64,000 nt of DNA from Thiodiazotropha sp040791665 (GTDB lineage: Bacteria > Pseudomonadota > Gammaproteobacteria > Chromatiales > Chromatiaceae), in assembly GCA_040791665.1 (NCBI GenBank), contig JBFNNX010000009.1, forward strand, positions 248,001 through 312,000. Direction: 5' to 3'. Position numbers and translations under genes: made by a program. Numbering within the stretch: the first letter of the stretch is position 1; each line of letters opens with the position of its first letter. The notes under the pieces were generated by a model. It saw only the letters and a program-made list of their open reading frames with translations, was not told the origin of the DNA and searched no databases. Shown piece by piece: positions 52,626 through 62,123 of the stretch.

Positions 52626-53007
52626 GATTCTCTTCCTTAGTTCCGTGAAATAAACTCCTAAACCATGCTGTAAGCATAGATTGTAATTACTAGCTTTCGA
52701 CAGATAAATATTAAAAATCCTAACAACTGCTCAAAATGGCTACATTTAACAATTATTTTACTTCTGCTGTTAAATAACAAATTATTAATTATTGATCGTT
52801 TAATAAGTTACAGGAAAACCTCCTGGCAAGGATAATTCTCAGGAAGATCATACTGTAACTTCATATCATACCGGTCTGTTCCAATCTTCATACCATCCAC
52901 GCAAGCGAGTCACCCCAAAAGATTCAGAAATAAACAATGATCAATAAATCAGTTTATCGGTGAAGTGGGACCTAAGGCGTTACAATCAAAGAGTGTCGTG
53001 TCATTAT
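52626..53007. other. AT-rich intergenic region upstream of the VPLPA-CTERM gene
   Basis: About 380 bases, notably AT-rich (for example around 52690-52820), including a small hairpin ATGCTGTAAGCAT (52667-52679). No sigma-54 motif is convincing, although exosortase-linked genes often use one. No coding frame supported. Confidence 0.45.
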
Positions 53008-54489
53008 CTACCCGGTTGCAAGCCGAAACATGAACAGAAATACCAGAACAACACTTACAACAATAAGTCCAAGATGCATCGTTCGCTTTATGCCATTCCT
53101 GCCTATGCCTTCTCTCCGATGACTATTCCATGCGGGCGTACGCTCACTGAACATATCAGGGCACCCGTCGATCGTTATAGAAGGTAGTTTGTCTGTAACA
53201 ACCGCTGAGACTTGCATCTTTCGTTCGTTATTATCTGACATCCACCACACACCACACCATTTATGCTCTCCAACGGCACTATTTGTTACCAGTCCCTCCT
53301 GCATTGATTTTCGTCCAAACTCGGCTTCAGATGCATCACAGGATGATTGATCGGCTTGAGGGAGCACCTGATTGGGTGTAGATATTGGACCATGATTATC
53401 CCATTCCAGCCATTCCGTATCGGGTAAATCCCAGTCTCCTGATGATGGTTCGCATTCCTCATATTCTCGCCCTACCTCGTTGTCAACAATTGACAAATCT
53501 TCCACTGCCGAAGAGTCGTCATGCTTCAAAGGTAACCCAACCATATGACCGGAACGAGGTTTAACCGCCTGAGCAGTACCGAATTGGCTATGGGGTGAAG
53601 AGACACTTTGTATCTGTTTTGTGAGTTTATACCTCTCTTTCAAAGAAAAGATTGTTTCATTGAAATGCAGTTTCAATCGATCCTCCTCGATCAATAACTG
53701 TGTAACCAGCAATACATCATCAATATTTATCTGGTGTTTGTTTTCTATTGCCGCGAACGACAATAGACGACTCATTATATGATTTATGAGGCGTGGCACT
53801 CCCTGAGTGATATCGTATACGACCGAATATACCGGCCTCTCAATAAAAGGATCACTCTTCCACCCTACCTTTTCAAGTCTGTGTTTTATATAACCTTCAG
53901 TCTGCTCAGCTGACATACTGTCCAAGTCGCACACCGCAGAAACACTTTGCCGGATATACGCCATATCTGCCCCAGCAACTGACTCCCGCAACTCGGGATT
54001 GCCTATCAGCACCATTTGAAGCATTGAGCGATGTCTCTGTTGAAGATTGGACAGTAGCTTCAATTCAGTTAGTGAATTTGATCTATAACAATGAGCCTCA
54101 TCAAGAAATATTATCAATCGCTTGCCTGTACGTTGCAGGCCATTCAGACAATGATGAATGGAAGATAGCAATGTCGCTAAGTTGAATTCCTCTGCCGGCA
54201 GACCCAATTCAAGGGCCAATTTTCTAAGTAACTCTTCCGCTGACAACTGGCTCATCATTATATTGATGACAACAAACTTGCCGGGATCGAGCCTTGAGAT
54301 GACATCTCTGCACAAGATAGTTTTGCCTGATCCGGGAGGCCCACTTAACAAGACCATGCCTTCGCCCCGCTCCAGTGCGCCTGTTAAGCAATTCGAGGTT
54401 TTTTCAAAACTACTGTGGGCAAAGCAGAATTTTTCATCGGCGCACAATCGGAACGGTGTCTCATCAAATCCATATAACGATTCGTACAT
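53008..54489 (-). CDS. ExeA/XrtA-associated-type AAA ATPase
   Basis: About 493 residues from ATG 54489 (an in-frame GTG at 54498 is possible). N-terminal AAA domain like ExeA or the ATPase of exosortase systems: MYESLYGFDETPFRLCADEKF, Walker A GPPGSGKT, Walker B LIIFLDEAHCY, sensor region IGNPELRES, then VPRLINHIMSRLLSFAA. The middle is disordered, and it ends with a membrane helix (LGLIVVSVVLVFLFMFRLATG). Exosortase-linked ATPases sit in EPS/PEP-CTERM loci and the VPLPA-CTERM gene follows here, but no exosortase or polysaccharide gene is adjacent. Probably an orphan part of that system. Confidence 0.78.
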   Translation of the reverse strand: MYESLYGFDETPFRLCADEKFCFAHSSFEKTSNCLTGALERGEGMVLLSGPPGSGKTILCRDVISRLDPGKFVVINIMMSQLSAEELLRKLALELGLPAEEFNLATLLSSIHHCLNGLQRTGKRLIIFLDEAHCYRSNSLTELKLLSNLQQRHRSMLQMVLIGNPELRESVAGADMAYIRQSVSAVCDLDSMSAEQTEGYIKHRLEKVGWKSDPFIERPVYSVVYDITQGVPRLINHIMSRLLSFAAIENKHQINIDDVLLVTQLLIEEDRLKLHFNETIFSLKERYKLTKQIQSVSSPHSQFGTAQAVKPRSGHMVGLPLKHDDSSAVEDLSIVDNEVGREYEECEPSSGDWDLPDTEWLEWDNHGPISTPNQVLPQADQSSCDASEAEFGRKSMQEGLVTNSAVGEHKWCGVWWMSDNNERKMQVSAVVTDKLPSITIDGCPDMFSERTPAWNSHRREGIGRNGIKRTMHLGLIVVSVVLVFLFMFRLATG

Positions 54490-54851
54490 CTCTGTCACTC
54501 AACTCCATCATCATCCGATCTTTAAACCTGCTGAGTTCGGCTTCCGCATAAACGAGCGATTACGTCAGATACTGAGCAGAAATTCGGTCTAACGGATGAT
54601 GGCAATTGTCACGATCATAAAAATAACAGCGTTTATTTATTGGGATTCTAAAAGGTCAGAATGACTGTATAGAGATGGGCCGCCAGACCAATTCATGTCT
54701 CAGACGACTTGATGTCAGAAAAAAATCCATTTTAAACTCCTGTTAACTTTATGTTTACTGGGAGCATATTACAGATCAACTTCCCTCTCAAAACAATATT
54801 GCGGCCAGCAACAGTTCCTTAACAGGGAGAATATATCATTAGCATATAAAT
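54490..54851. other. Intergenic region before the AAA ATPase gene
   Basis: About 360 bases between the AAA gene and the terminator of the lipoprotein gene. AT-rich. Must carry the promoter of the AAA gene; I find no sure motif or gene. Confidence 0.45.
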
Positions 54852-54887
54852 AAAAAAACCTGCCGCAGGTCAATCGTGCGGCAGGTT
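54852..54887 (-). terminator. Terminator of the Ig/FN3 lipoprotein gene
   Basis: Perfect 11-base stem AACCTGCCGCA (54857-54867) / TGCGGCAGGTT (54877-54887) with a nine-base loop, followed on the minus strand by seven T (54858-54852). About 50 bases after the lipoprotein stop. Confidence 0.85.
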
Positions 54888-54938
54888 TTCTTAGGATGAA
54901 AATTGTGCCGTAGCAAATTGCTACGATCCAAGTCTCGT

Positions 54939-56078
54939 TTAATTCACGGCAGTCTTCATTACGATGTTGGAATAACTACTCATGTTATTCTGCTGATCAT
55001 ATACAGATACCGCCACATAGTAATCTCCAAGATCCAGATTATCCAACACGTAGGTAGTCCTATCACCTTCATTAATGTCAGCAACCATCTGGAGATTATC
55101 TCGCGTGGTACCAACATAGACACAGTATCCTTGAATTTCCGACAGGCTGAGCGCCGAACCATCAGCGCGTGTTGTCGGCGCGACCCATCTCAACGAGATC
55201 GATCCGGTCACAGGTGCTGAGGAATCCGCATTCACTGTAATTGCGAAGGCATTCAAGCTGTCCTCATCAGTGCCGTCTGAAACAGTAATGACGATGTTAT
55301 TGTAGTCACCGACATCATCTGCAGTGGGAGAACCGCTTAGCGTGCCTGTCTGGTTATTGAATTGGGCCCAGGCAGGAAGATTTGCAACAGAGAAAGCCAA
55401 GTTGTCGTTGTCACTATCCGTTGCGCTTGGCGTGAAAGAATACGCCCCGCCTACATCCACACTGTTTATCGGATTGCCGGTGATTACAGGAGCCTGGTTG
55501 GCTGACTGCTGCGAATCTGTACAACGGCTGTTCGAAGTGAAAAATTGTACCGGGGTAGCCTGAGTATATCGTGCTTGAACCGTGAAACAGTGCTCAACGC
55601 TAAGGTCCAGACCCTGAACGGTTACCGTCGTGCCTGCTGTGTTGCTAAAATCCTTTGAGTTCACGCCATCGATGAATATATTGTATCCACCTTGAGGAAC
55701 ATCATTGGTCTGATTCCAACTGAGGATGACATTGTCACCGGACACCGATGCGGCTGTTAAGGTCGCGGCACCGAACGCCTCGGCTGGGGGCTGAACGGCA
55801 GGATCGCCCGTATTGGTTGTCGGCGCAGGCCTTACCGGTGTTGATGTAACAGGTGTCGACGTTTTAGGCGGCGTTGTTGTAGTCGTCTGATCTTCACTCG
55901 ATGTGGCGCCGTTTTTAGGAGGTGGTATTACGATTGTTTCGTTACCACTGGAGACAGCTGTTTCCTGGTCAGGTATGTTAGCTACCTGGTCAGACTCAGA
56001 CACAGCACTTCCACCACCGCACGCACTGAGAACGATACTCAATGTTATTGCTGTAAAAGCCGCCTGGTGTAATCTCAT
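54939..56078 (-). CDS. Surface lipoprotein with Ig-like and FN3-like domains
   Basis: 379 residues. Lipobox VLSAC with C20, followed by a Ser/Thr/Pro-rich linker (about 30-95). An FN3-like domain (VSGDNVILSWNQTNDVPQGGYNIFIDG), a putative-Ig (He_PIG) domain (APVITGNPINSVDVGGAYSFTPSATDSDNDNLAFS; GTLSGSPTADDVGDYNNIVITVSDG) and a second FN3-like domain (SISLRWVAPTTRADGSALSLSEIQGYCVYVGTT). Built as a spaced surface adhesin or binding protein. The GGG after the cysteine supports outer-membrane retention. Partner unknown. Confidence 0.85.
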   Translation of the reverse strand: MRLHQAAFTAITLSIVLSACGGGSAVSESDQVANIPDQETAVSSGNETIVIPPPKNGATSSEDQTTTTTPPKTSTPVTSTPVRPAPTTNTGDPAVQPPAEAFGAATLTAASVSGDNVILSWNQTNDVPQGGYNIFIDGVNSKDFSNTAGTTVTVQGLDLSVEHCFTVQARYTQATPVQFFTSNSRCTDSQQSANQAPVITGNPINSVDVGGAYSFTPSATDSDNDNLAFSVANLPAWAQFNNQTGTLSGSPTADDVGDYNNIVITVSDGTDEDSLNAFAITVNADSSAPVTGSISLRWVAPTTRADGSALSLSEIQGYCVYVGTTRDNLQMVADINEGDRTTYVLDNLDLGDYYVAVSVYDQQNNMSSYSNIVMKTAVN

Positions 56079-56516
56079 TTCGATGCCTCAGTATTGTAAT
56101 TCCTGGAATAGGTTACGGCAGACATCGGGATGACCTGAGGAACTGGATCACAGATCAACATGACCTTATTCACAATACCGGATGGCTAATTTCAACTAAT
56201 TGAATTTACTGAAATTATATATTCAGTTTAATCTCAGATTCGTGAGGCTTTTTTGCTTATAAATAGTCAAGTGAGTGTCTTTTCGAGTTTGATATTACCA
56301 AGCAAAATAATCAGGATAGAGGCAATAGGAAAATCGGGCTCGCTCGATAAGTCAGCATCCAGCGAAAAACAGCGGTAAACAACCCAATGTTACCGCCGCA
56401 CACCCACGCAAGTGCCAATTACCGCAACCATGTCAGGGGGGTAATGCTTGATGCCAAACGGATTCGACACTTATACTCAGCACCGATTTCAATTCGATAA
56501 CAATAGGCAACGCAGT
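56079..56516. other. Divergent intergenic region before the aminotransferase gene
   Basis: About 440 bases between the minus-strand lipoprotein gene and the plus-strand class V aminotransferase. AT-rich (around 56210-56300). No repeats, RNA or insertion sequence seen; promoters for both genes must be here. A longer frame of the aminotransferase reaches to 56448 but is unlikely. Confidence 0.45.
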
Positions 56517-57692
56517 ATGACGACTCCAAGTTTCAACCCACCTGTCCGTACTCTCATGGGCCCCGGCCCTTCCGATGTACACCCCCGTATACTAGAGGCG
56601 CTGTCACGCCCGACCATCGGCCACCTGGACCCGGTCTTCGTCGAGATGATGGAGCAGACCAAGGGGCTGCTTCAGTATGCGTTCCAAACCGAGAACCAGC
56701 TGACAATGCCTGTTTCGGCACCAGGGTCGGCAGGTATGGAAACCTGTTTTGTCAACCTGGTCGAACCTGGCGACAAGGTTGTCGTGTGCCAAAACGGTGT
56801 CTTCGGCGGCCGTATGAAAGAGAATGTCGAACGTTGTGGCGGTACGCCGATCATGGTCGAAGATGAGTGGGGTAAAGCTGTCGATCTGGCAAAGGTCGAA
56901 GCAGCTCTCGAGCAGAACAGCGATGCTGTGATTCTCGCCTTTGTGCATGCCGAGACCTCAACCGGAGCCCGTTCAGACACCAAAGAGCTGGTGGAACTTG
57001 CCCATCGCCATGGCTGCCTTACGATTGTGGATAGCGTCACTTCTCTCGGCGGTTGCGAACTAAAAGTCGACGAATGGGGAGTCGATGCAATCTATTCGGG
57101 TACCCAGAAATGTCTCTCCTGCACACCGGGCATTGCCCCCGTCAGCTTCAATGAGCGTGCCCTGGAAAAGGTGCGCAACCGCAGCAGCAAAGTGCAGAGC
57201 TGGTTTCTCGACCTGAATCTGGTGATGGGCTATTGGGGTAGTGGTCAGAAGCGCGCCTATCACCATACCGCACCGGTAAATGCACTGTATGGTTTACATG
57301 AAGCACTCTGCATACTCCAGGATGAGGGAGTGGAAAACGCCTGGATGCGACACAAAAAGATGCACAACGCGCTGAAGGCCGGGCTCGAAGCGATGGGTCT
57401 TACTTTTATCGTGGACGAAGCGCATCGGCTGCCCCAGCTAAATGCGGTTTCTATCCCAGAAGGCGTCGACGATGCAGCTGTGAGAAGCCGGTTGCTCAAT
57501 GAGTACAACCTGGAAATCGGTGCCGGCCTGGGCGCATTGGCTGGCAAGGTTTGGCGCATAGGATTGATGGGACACAGCGCCCGCGCGGAAAATATCCTGT
57601 TGTGTGTGGGCGCCTTGGAGGCCGTCTTGAGCGATATGAACGCTCCGATCAATACAGGTGTTGCCCTGGGCCGCGTCCAGCAAGCGCTCTAG
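56517..57692 (+). CDS. Class V aminotransferase (alanine/serine-glyoxylate type)
   Basis: PLP enzyme of the alanine-glyoxylate/serine-pyruvate aminotransferase group, moving an amino group onto glyoxylate or pyruvate. 391 residues from ATG 56517. Motifs: RTLMGPGPSDVHPRILEA, APGSAGMETCFVNLVEPGDKVVVCQNG, HAETSTGA, VDSVTSLGGCELKVDEW, and the PLP lysine in SGTQKCLSCTPG. The GPGPS motif and TGA signature are typical. Likely role: photorespiration-like or serine metabolism. A rhodanese follows within eight bases. Confidence 0.88.
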   Translation: MTTPSFNPPVRTLMGPGPSDVHPRILEALSRPTIGHLDPVFVEMMEQTKGLLQYAFQTENQLTMPVSAPGSAGMETCFVNLVEPGDKVVVCQNGVFGGRMKENVERCGGTPIMVEDEWGKAVDLAKVEAALEQNSDAVILAFVHAETSTGARSDTKELVELAHRHGCLTIVDSVTSLGGCELKVDEWGVDAIYSGTQKCLSCTPGIAPVSFNERALEKVRNRSSKVQSWFLDLNLVMGYWGSGQKRAYHHTAPVNALYGLHEALCILQDEGVENAWMRHKKMHNALKAGLEAMGLTFIVDEAHRLPQLNAVSIPEGVDDAAVRSRLLNEYNLEIGAGLGALAGKVWRIGLMGHSARAENILLCVGALEAVLSDMNAPINTGVALGRVQQAL

Positions 57693-57699
57693 ATCTTTA

Positions 57700-58518
57700 G
57701 TGATAGCCGAAGCCCCTCTGCTGCTCGAGCCCGAGCAGCTGCAAAGCCTGCTTGGAGAGAAGAGCTTGGTGGTCATCGACCTATGCAAGGAGACCACCTA
57801 CTCCCAACTCCATATTCCAGGGGCGATACATCTGGCCTACAGCCGGATTGTGGCTAGCAATCATCCCGTACATGGCCTGCTACCGGATCCCGGAGTATTG
57901 GCACAGACTTTCTCAGAGCATGGCATCGGTAACCGCAGTCATGTCGTAGCCTATGATGATGAGGGTGGAGGCAATGCCTCACGCCTGTTATGGACGCTGG
58001 AAGCGATGGGTCACGGACACTATTCACTGTTGAATGGAGGAGTGCACGCCTGGCTCAATGAGGGTCATGCCTGCAGCCGCGAGCTGTCGCCTCCTGCAAC
58101 TGCCGATTTCACCGCTGTACCCGGTAGGGATAACGTAGCCACAGCCGACTATATTACCGATCGTCTTGGTGAGCCTGACTTCGCGCTCTGGGACGCACGC
58201 AGTCGAAACGAATATTCCGGTATCTCGCGTTTCTCCAAACACCCGGGGCATATACCAGGGGCGGTCAACCTTGACTGGCTGGAGGTCATGGATCGCGCAC
58301 GAAACCTGCGTTTAAAGACGGATGAAGAGCTGCGAACACGGCTATGCCAATTGGGGCTGGAACAAGATAAGGAGATCGTCGCCTACTGCCAGACGCACCA
58401 TCGCTCATCTCTCGCCTGGTTCGTTCTGCGCCATTTGGGCTACCCGCACTGCAAGGGCTACCCGGGCTCGTGGTCAGAATGGGGTAACAATGACGAGACA
58501 CCTAAAGCCATGCCATGA
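57700..58518 (+). CDS. Sulfurtransferase with two rhodanese domains
   Basis: 272 residues from GTG 57700; a longer frame from 57658 overlaps the aminotransferase. Two rhodanese modules (about 1-140: VVIDLCKETTYSQLHIPGAIHLAYS; 150-272: ALWDARSRNEYSGISRFSKHPGHIPGAVNLDW). The active loop CQTHHRSS carries the catalytic Cys. Transfers sulfur from thiosulfate or mercaptopyruvate to an acceptor. In a sulfur-oxidiser this could feed Fe-S or thiol metabolism. Four-base overlap with the next gene. Confidence 0.87.
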   Translation: MIAEAPLLLEPEQLQSLLGEKSLVVIDLCKETTYSQLHIPGAIHLAYSRIVASNHPVHGLLPDPGVLAQTFSEHGIGNRSHVVAYDDEGGGNASRLLWTLEAMGHGHYSLLNGGVHAWLNEGHACSRELSPPATADFTAVPGRDNVATADYITDRLGEPDFALWDARSRNEYSGISRFSKHPGHIPGAVNLDWLEVMDRARNLRLKTDEELRTRLCQLGLEQDKEIVAYCQTHHRSSLAWFVLRHLGYPHCKGYPGSWSEWGNNDETPKAMP

Positions 58519-59108
58519 GACGGCCATCCAGAAAACAGCGCCGGTTCGTCATCCTAATACTGGCGCTGATCACATTTTCAGTGGCCTACTACGCTGGCCA
58601 TACCCAAAAACGGCACACCGGGACATTGCCCCGAATCGACGGCGTTTTGATCAATCCACCTCTCCCGCTACCCCCGATTGATCTCAACAACCAGCAGGGT
58701 GAAGCCTTTTCCCTCACCGATCTGCAAGGTCGCTGGAGCCTGTTGATGCTTGACCCCGGGCCCGGAACAACCTCCTCGATCGCACTGACCAGACTGATTC
58801 AGGTACACAATCGCTTGGCGGCAGATCCCGATTTGCAGCAGCAGATTCACTACTTCTACCTACCCAGAATCAAAACCGAAGAAGAGGCGATATCGTTCGC
58901 ATCGTTGTCAGACAATTTTCAGGCCTTGCATGGAGATGCACGGATGGTGGACAACGCCTTTGAAGCCTTCGGCGGCTATGCCAACGAGTTGGAACATACA
59001 CTCTACTTGATTGGACCGGACACAAAACTGCATGCCCTGTTTACCCGGGATAGCAATACCGCTACTATCGCCGAAGATCTCATTAACCTGTTCGCCGCAT
59101 TGCAGTAA
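58515..59108 (+). CDS. SCO1/SenC-like membrane protein lacking the metal cysteines
   Basis: 197 residues: N-terminal membrane helix (FVILILALITFSVAYYAG, about 11-28) and a periplasmic thioredoxin-like domain (INPPLPLPPIDLNNQQGEAFSLTDLQGRWSLLMLDPGPG). SCO proteins carry CXXXC for copper here. In this sequence the position reads PGPGTTSS, and no cysteine is present, so copper binding as in SCO is not possible. The function is changed or it is a structural partner. It ends close to psd. Confidence 0.7.
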   Translation: MRRPSRKQRRFVILILALITFSVAYYAGHTQKRHTGTLPRIDGVLINPPLPLPPIDLNNQQGEAFSLTDLQGRWSLLMLDPGPGTTSSIALTRLIQVHNRLAADPDLQQQIHYFYLPRIKTEEEAISFASLSDNFQALHGDARMVDNAFEAFGGYANELEHTLYLIGPDTKLHALFTRDSNTATIAEDLINLFAALQ

Positions 59109-59113
59109 CTATA

Positions 59114-60025
59114 ATGAATCAATCCGATACAGCTAAGGACACCAGCAAAAAAATGGCCCAATCATTGTTCGTGGGCCTGCAATATCTGTTACCGCACCAC
59201 CTGCTCTCCTCCCTGATGCACAGCATTGCCCGTATCGAGCTGAGACCGGTGAAAGATTTTCTCATCCGTCAGGCGATCAAATGGTACAAGGTTGATATGC
59301 TGGAGGCGTTGGAGAGCGATCCTGCCAATTACAGGAGTTTCAACGATTTCTTCACCCGCGCATTGCGTCCCGATGCACGGCTTGTTACCCAATCGGAGAA
59401 TCAGGTCGCCTCGCCTGCCGACGGCACACTCAGTCAGTCGGGTGATATCGAGGCGGGCTTCCTGTTTCAGGCAAAGGAACACGACTACTCGCTACTCGAG
59501 CTGCTGGGTGGCGATGCGGAAATGAACCGTCTGTTCGAGGATGGCAACTTCGCCACAATCTACCTTTCACCTCGCGACTATCACCGCCTGCACATGCCTG
59601 TCAGCGGAAGATTGAAGCGCATGCTCCATGTCCCCGGCCGCCTGTTCAGCGTCAATGCCACCACCTGCGAGAAGGTGCCAAGACTGTTTGCCCGGAATGA
59701 ACGGGTGATCTCTCTTTTCGAGACCGATTTCGGCCCCATGGCGATGATCCTTGTCGGTGCCATTTTTGTCTCCAGCATCGAGACTGTCTGGGCCGGCACC
59801 ATCACCCCTCTCCGGCAACGGGTAAGCAGTTGGGACTACGAACCCGCCACCACACCCGCCGGTATCGAGCTGGATAAGGGCGAGGAGATGGGGCGTTTCA
59901 ACATGGGATCCACGGTGATCCTGCTGTTCGCCAAGGATGCCATTGAATGGGATGAAGATTTCAATGCGGACAGCCCCGTCAGAATGGGCGAGGCGATCGC
60001 CACCGCTACCGGGGGAAAGTCATAG
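59114..60025 (+). CDS. psd: Phosphatidylserine decarboxylase proenzyme
   Basis: Converts phosphatidylserine to phosphatidylethanolamine. 303 residues. Self-cleaving GST motif with pyruvoyl-forming Ser near 266 (FNMGSTVILLF), plus FNDFFTRALRPDAR, SPADGTLSQSG and DYHRLHMPVSGRLKRM. Cleaves into beta and alpha chains at the inner membrane. The reading frame is five bases after the SCO-like gene. Confidence 0.95.
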   Translation: MNQSDTAKDTSKKMAQSLFVGLQYLLPHHLLSSLMHSIARIELRPVKDFLIRQAIKWYKVDMLEALESDPANYRSFNDFFTRALRPDARLVTQSENQVASPADGTLSQSGDIEAGFLFQAKEHDYSLLELLGGDAEMNRLFEDGNFATIYLSPRDYHRLHMPVSGRLKRMLHVPGRLFSVNATTCEKVPRLFARNERVISLFETDFGPMAMILVGAIFVSSIETVWAGTITPLRQRVSSWDYEPATTPAGIELDKGEEMGRFNMGSTVILLFAKDAIEWDEDFNADSPVRMGEAIATATGGKS

Positions 60026-60048
60026 CCCCATAGTCACGTGTTACGGAT

Positions 60049-60891
60049 TCATGGCTTGGTGGCCTCGATCGTTGCCGATACGACATAATCCTCGATCCCG
60101 CGTCCCGGCGCCCAATCGCGGATAAACTCTCGGGATTCATCCTTGGGTTCGATCTTGATATCGATAAACCCCGCCGAGCCCATAAACCGCTCCAACTCCC
60201 CGATCATCGATGCATTTCCCATGCATCCGGAGACCAGTTGAGGATCGTTTCTCATCTCTTGCGGGATTTCCACGGTGGCTACCACATCGGAAATGGCCAG
60301 GCGTCCTCCCGGTTTGAGTATCCTGAAGGCCTCCCGGAATACCCGGCCCTTATCCGGTGAGAGATTAATGACACAATTGGAGATGATTACATCCGCACAG
60401 CCGTCTGCAATCGGCAGGGCCTCGATTTCACCCAATCTGAACTCGACATTCTTATATTTGCCACGTAAGGCGTTATTACGTGCCTTGGACAACATATCGG
60501 GGGTCATATCCACACCGATCACATGACCCGCATCACCCACTTCGGCGGCCGCCAGGAAGCAGTCAAAACCGCCGCCGGAGCCCAGATCGACCACCATTTC
60601 CCCCGGTTGCAAGGCGGCGATCGCCTTCGGGTTACCACATCCCAATCCCATGTCGGCTCCACTCGGCACCTTGGCAAGATCGTCACGGCTATAGCCCAGA
60701 CGGGTTGAGATCAGGGTGTTGATCGCCGTATCGTCCGAGACGCCGCAACAACTCGATTCAATGCCGCAGCAGCCGTTAGCATCGCTGGCCAGAGCCACTT
60801 CCGCGTAAGCCTTACGCACCTCCTGACGATGGCTGTCCTGGAGATCGGTCAAAGACACTTCAGGTGAACCATTGCTTGTTATATCAGACAT
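60049..60891 (-). CDS. arsM: Arsenite methyltransferase (ArsM family)
   Basis: SAM-dependent enzyme that methylates trivalent arsenic. 280 residues from ATG 60891, which has GGAGAG upstream; a longer GTG start exists. Rossmann motif VVDLGSGGGFDCFLAA (about 100-115), GLGCGNP, ISNCVINLSPDK and SDVVAT. Arsenic-binding cysteine pairs: NGCCGIESSCCG near residue 40, the conserved NCVINL Cys, and GCMGNAS. It is immediately downstream of, and overlaps, arsR, so arsenic-induced control is expected. Confidence 0.9.
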   Translation of the reverse strand: MSDITSNGSPEVSLTDLQDSHRQEVRKAYAEVALASDANGCCGIESSCCGVSDDTAINTLISTRLGYSRDDLAKVPSGADMGLGCGNPKAIAALQPGEMVVDLGSGGGFDCFLAAAEVGDAGHVIGVDMTPDMLSKARNNALRGKYKNVEFRLGEIEALPIADGCADVIISNCVINLSPDKGRVFREAFRILKPGGRLAISDVVATVEIPQEMRNDPQLVSGCMGNASMIGELERFMGSAGFIDIKIEPKDESREFIRDWAPGRGIEDYVVSATIEATKP

Positions 60892-61234
60892 TACGCTCTC
60901 CACTATTCACTAATTCTGTTTGCGGAATGAAAAATTCCGATAGTTTGTCCAGTACTCCCGGATCGATCCAGCAATTGACACGTTTACCCTGCCGTTCCAT
61001 CTCAATCAATCCCGCATAATGCAGCGCTTTCAGATGGTGCGAAAGGGTGGATGGCGCGATCTGCATACCTTCGCCCAACTGCCCGACGCTAAAACTGATC
61101 GCCTGCTCCAAATCGCAGCGGGTGCCGGGCCGGCAGCAGCGACTCAATCGCTGAAAAATAAGCAAGCGGTGCGGATTTCCCAATGCTTTAAACATCTCCG
61201 CAAGCTGCTTGTCATTAGATCTAATATTCGACAT
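60884..61234 (-). CDS. arsR: ArsR-family metalloregulator
   Basis: Winged-helix repressor released by arsenite or antimonite. 116 residues from ATG 61234 (MSNIRSNDKQLAEMFKALG); an upstream in-frame start is not conserved. DNA-binding helix APSTLSHHLKALHYAGLIEMERQG. The inducer site may be C-x-x CC in RCCRPGTRC near residue 35-42. It overlaps arsM, with which it forms one unit, and its promoter region is AT-rich (61235-61330). Confidence 0.9.
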   Translation of the reverse strand: MSNIRSNDKQLAEMFKALGNPHRLLIFQRLSRCCRPGTRCDLEQAISFSVGQLGEGMQIAPSTLSHHLKALHYAGLIEMERQGKRVNCWIDPGVLDKLSEFFIPQTELVNSGERNV

Positions 61235-61368
61235 ATTTCGAAATATAAAACAATATCCGTAGAGTTTCAAGTCACAGCTTGAAACGGGTCATCACCCGCT
61301 TAAGCGCAAGAGAGAAACCGGTGATTTACTATAGGTTTCCGAGATAACTGAACAGAAAACCGGCAGAC

Positions 61369-61938
61369 TTATGACCAGTAACGGAAATGTCCCGTGTCGA
61401 GATGGATGAAATTGGATTTTGGATAGTAGCCGACACCACCCGCCTTCATGGCGACAGCATGATCTCGCAGTGTCCGGATATCACAGCCACAGAGCCGGAT
61501 ATCGATTGCCCTACCCTGCATATGCAGGCTCCGCTTTGCCACTCCTCCGCTCTTATTGCGCAGCATCTCGTTTGTTTTCGGCGAACGATAGGCGGAGATG
61601 ATTTCAAATTCACCTGAAGCGCCAACAGCCTGCTGTAGCTGGTAGAGCATATCCAGAAGCGCCCTATCCATGCGGGTAGACTCCCCGCTGCGGTGATCCC
61701 TGAGCAAACGGTCGAGAACCCGGAGATTATCGACCTGGTATTCTCCATCACGCCAATAGGTAACCGTTTCTCTCTCCCCCGTATGGGTATGACGAAACGC
61801 CAGCGCGCGGTTCTCACCAGCGGCGAGCACCAACAGGGGCGACGACATCAACAGGCCTGTCATTGATGCGCAGTTACGCAGAAAGCGACGTCTGCTGAAA
61901 CTGGGATTGTCGTTGGGAGTAATCAGCGTTGGCGACAT
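61369..61938 (-). CDS. MepK/YcbK-like murein endopeptidase (DUF882)
   Basis: 189 residues. Twin-arginine signal SRRRFLRNCASMTGLLMSSP, then the M15-like zinc peptidase domain: ISAYRSPKTNEMLR, SLHMQGRAIDIRLCG (HxxxxxxD ligands) and NFIHLDTGHFRYW. In E. coli the homologue cuts 3-3 and 4-3 peptide cross-links. It follows an LdtD-like gene, the same pair as ycbB-ycbK. A 190-base gap separates them. Confidence 0.9.
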   Translation of the reverse strand: MSPTLITPNDNPSFSRRRFLRNCASMTGLLMSSPLLVLAAGENRALAFRHTHTGERETVTYWRDGEYQVDNLRVLDRLLRDHRSGESTRMDRALLDMLYQLQQAVGASGEFEIISAYRSPKTNEMLRNKSGGVAKRSLHMQGRAIDIRLCGCDIRTLRDHAVAMKAGGVGYYPKSNFIHLDTGHFRYWS

Positions 61939-62123
61939 GGATGCTGGCTAACCTAGTGTGGGAAAGATAGTGCTATTGTCGGCAGTGACCGAACAAAATC
62001 CACGCGCAGGTTAACAAATTCAGGCATGGTAAGGCCAACCTTGTGACTCGAATCACATGAGTGCGAGACAGGCCGCCTTATATGCGGGGTATGGCGAGCA
62101 CCGGTCGGATCAGTATCAATGGC

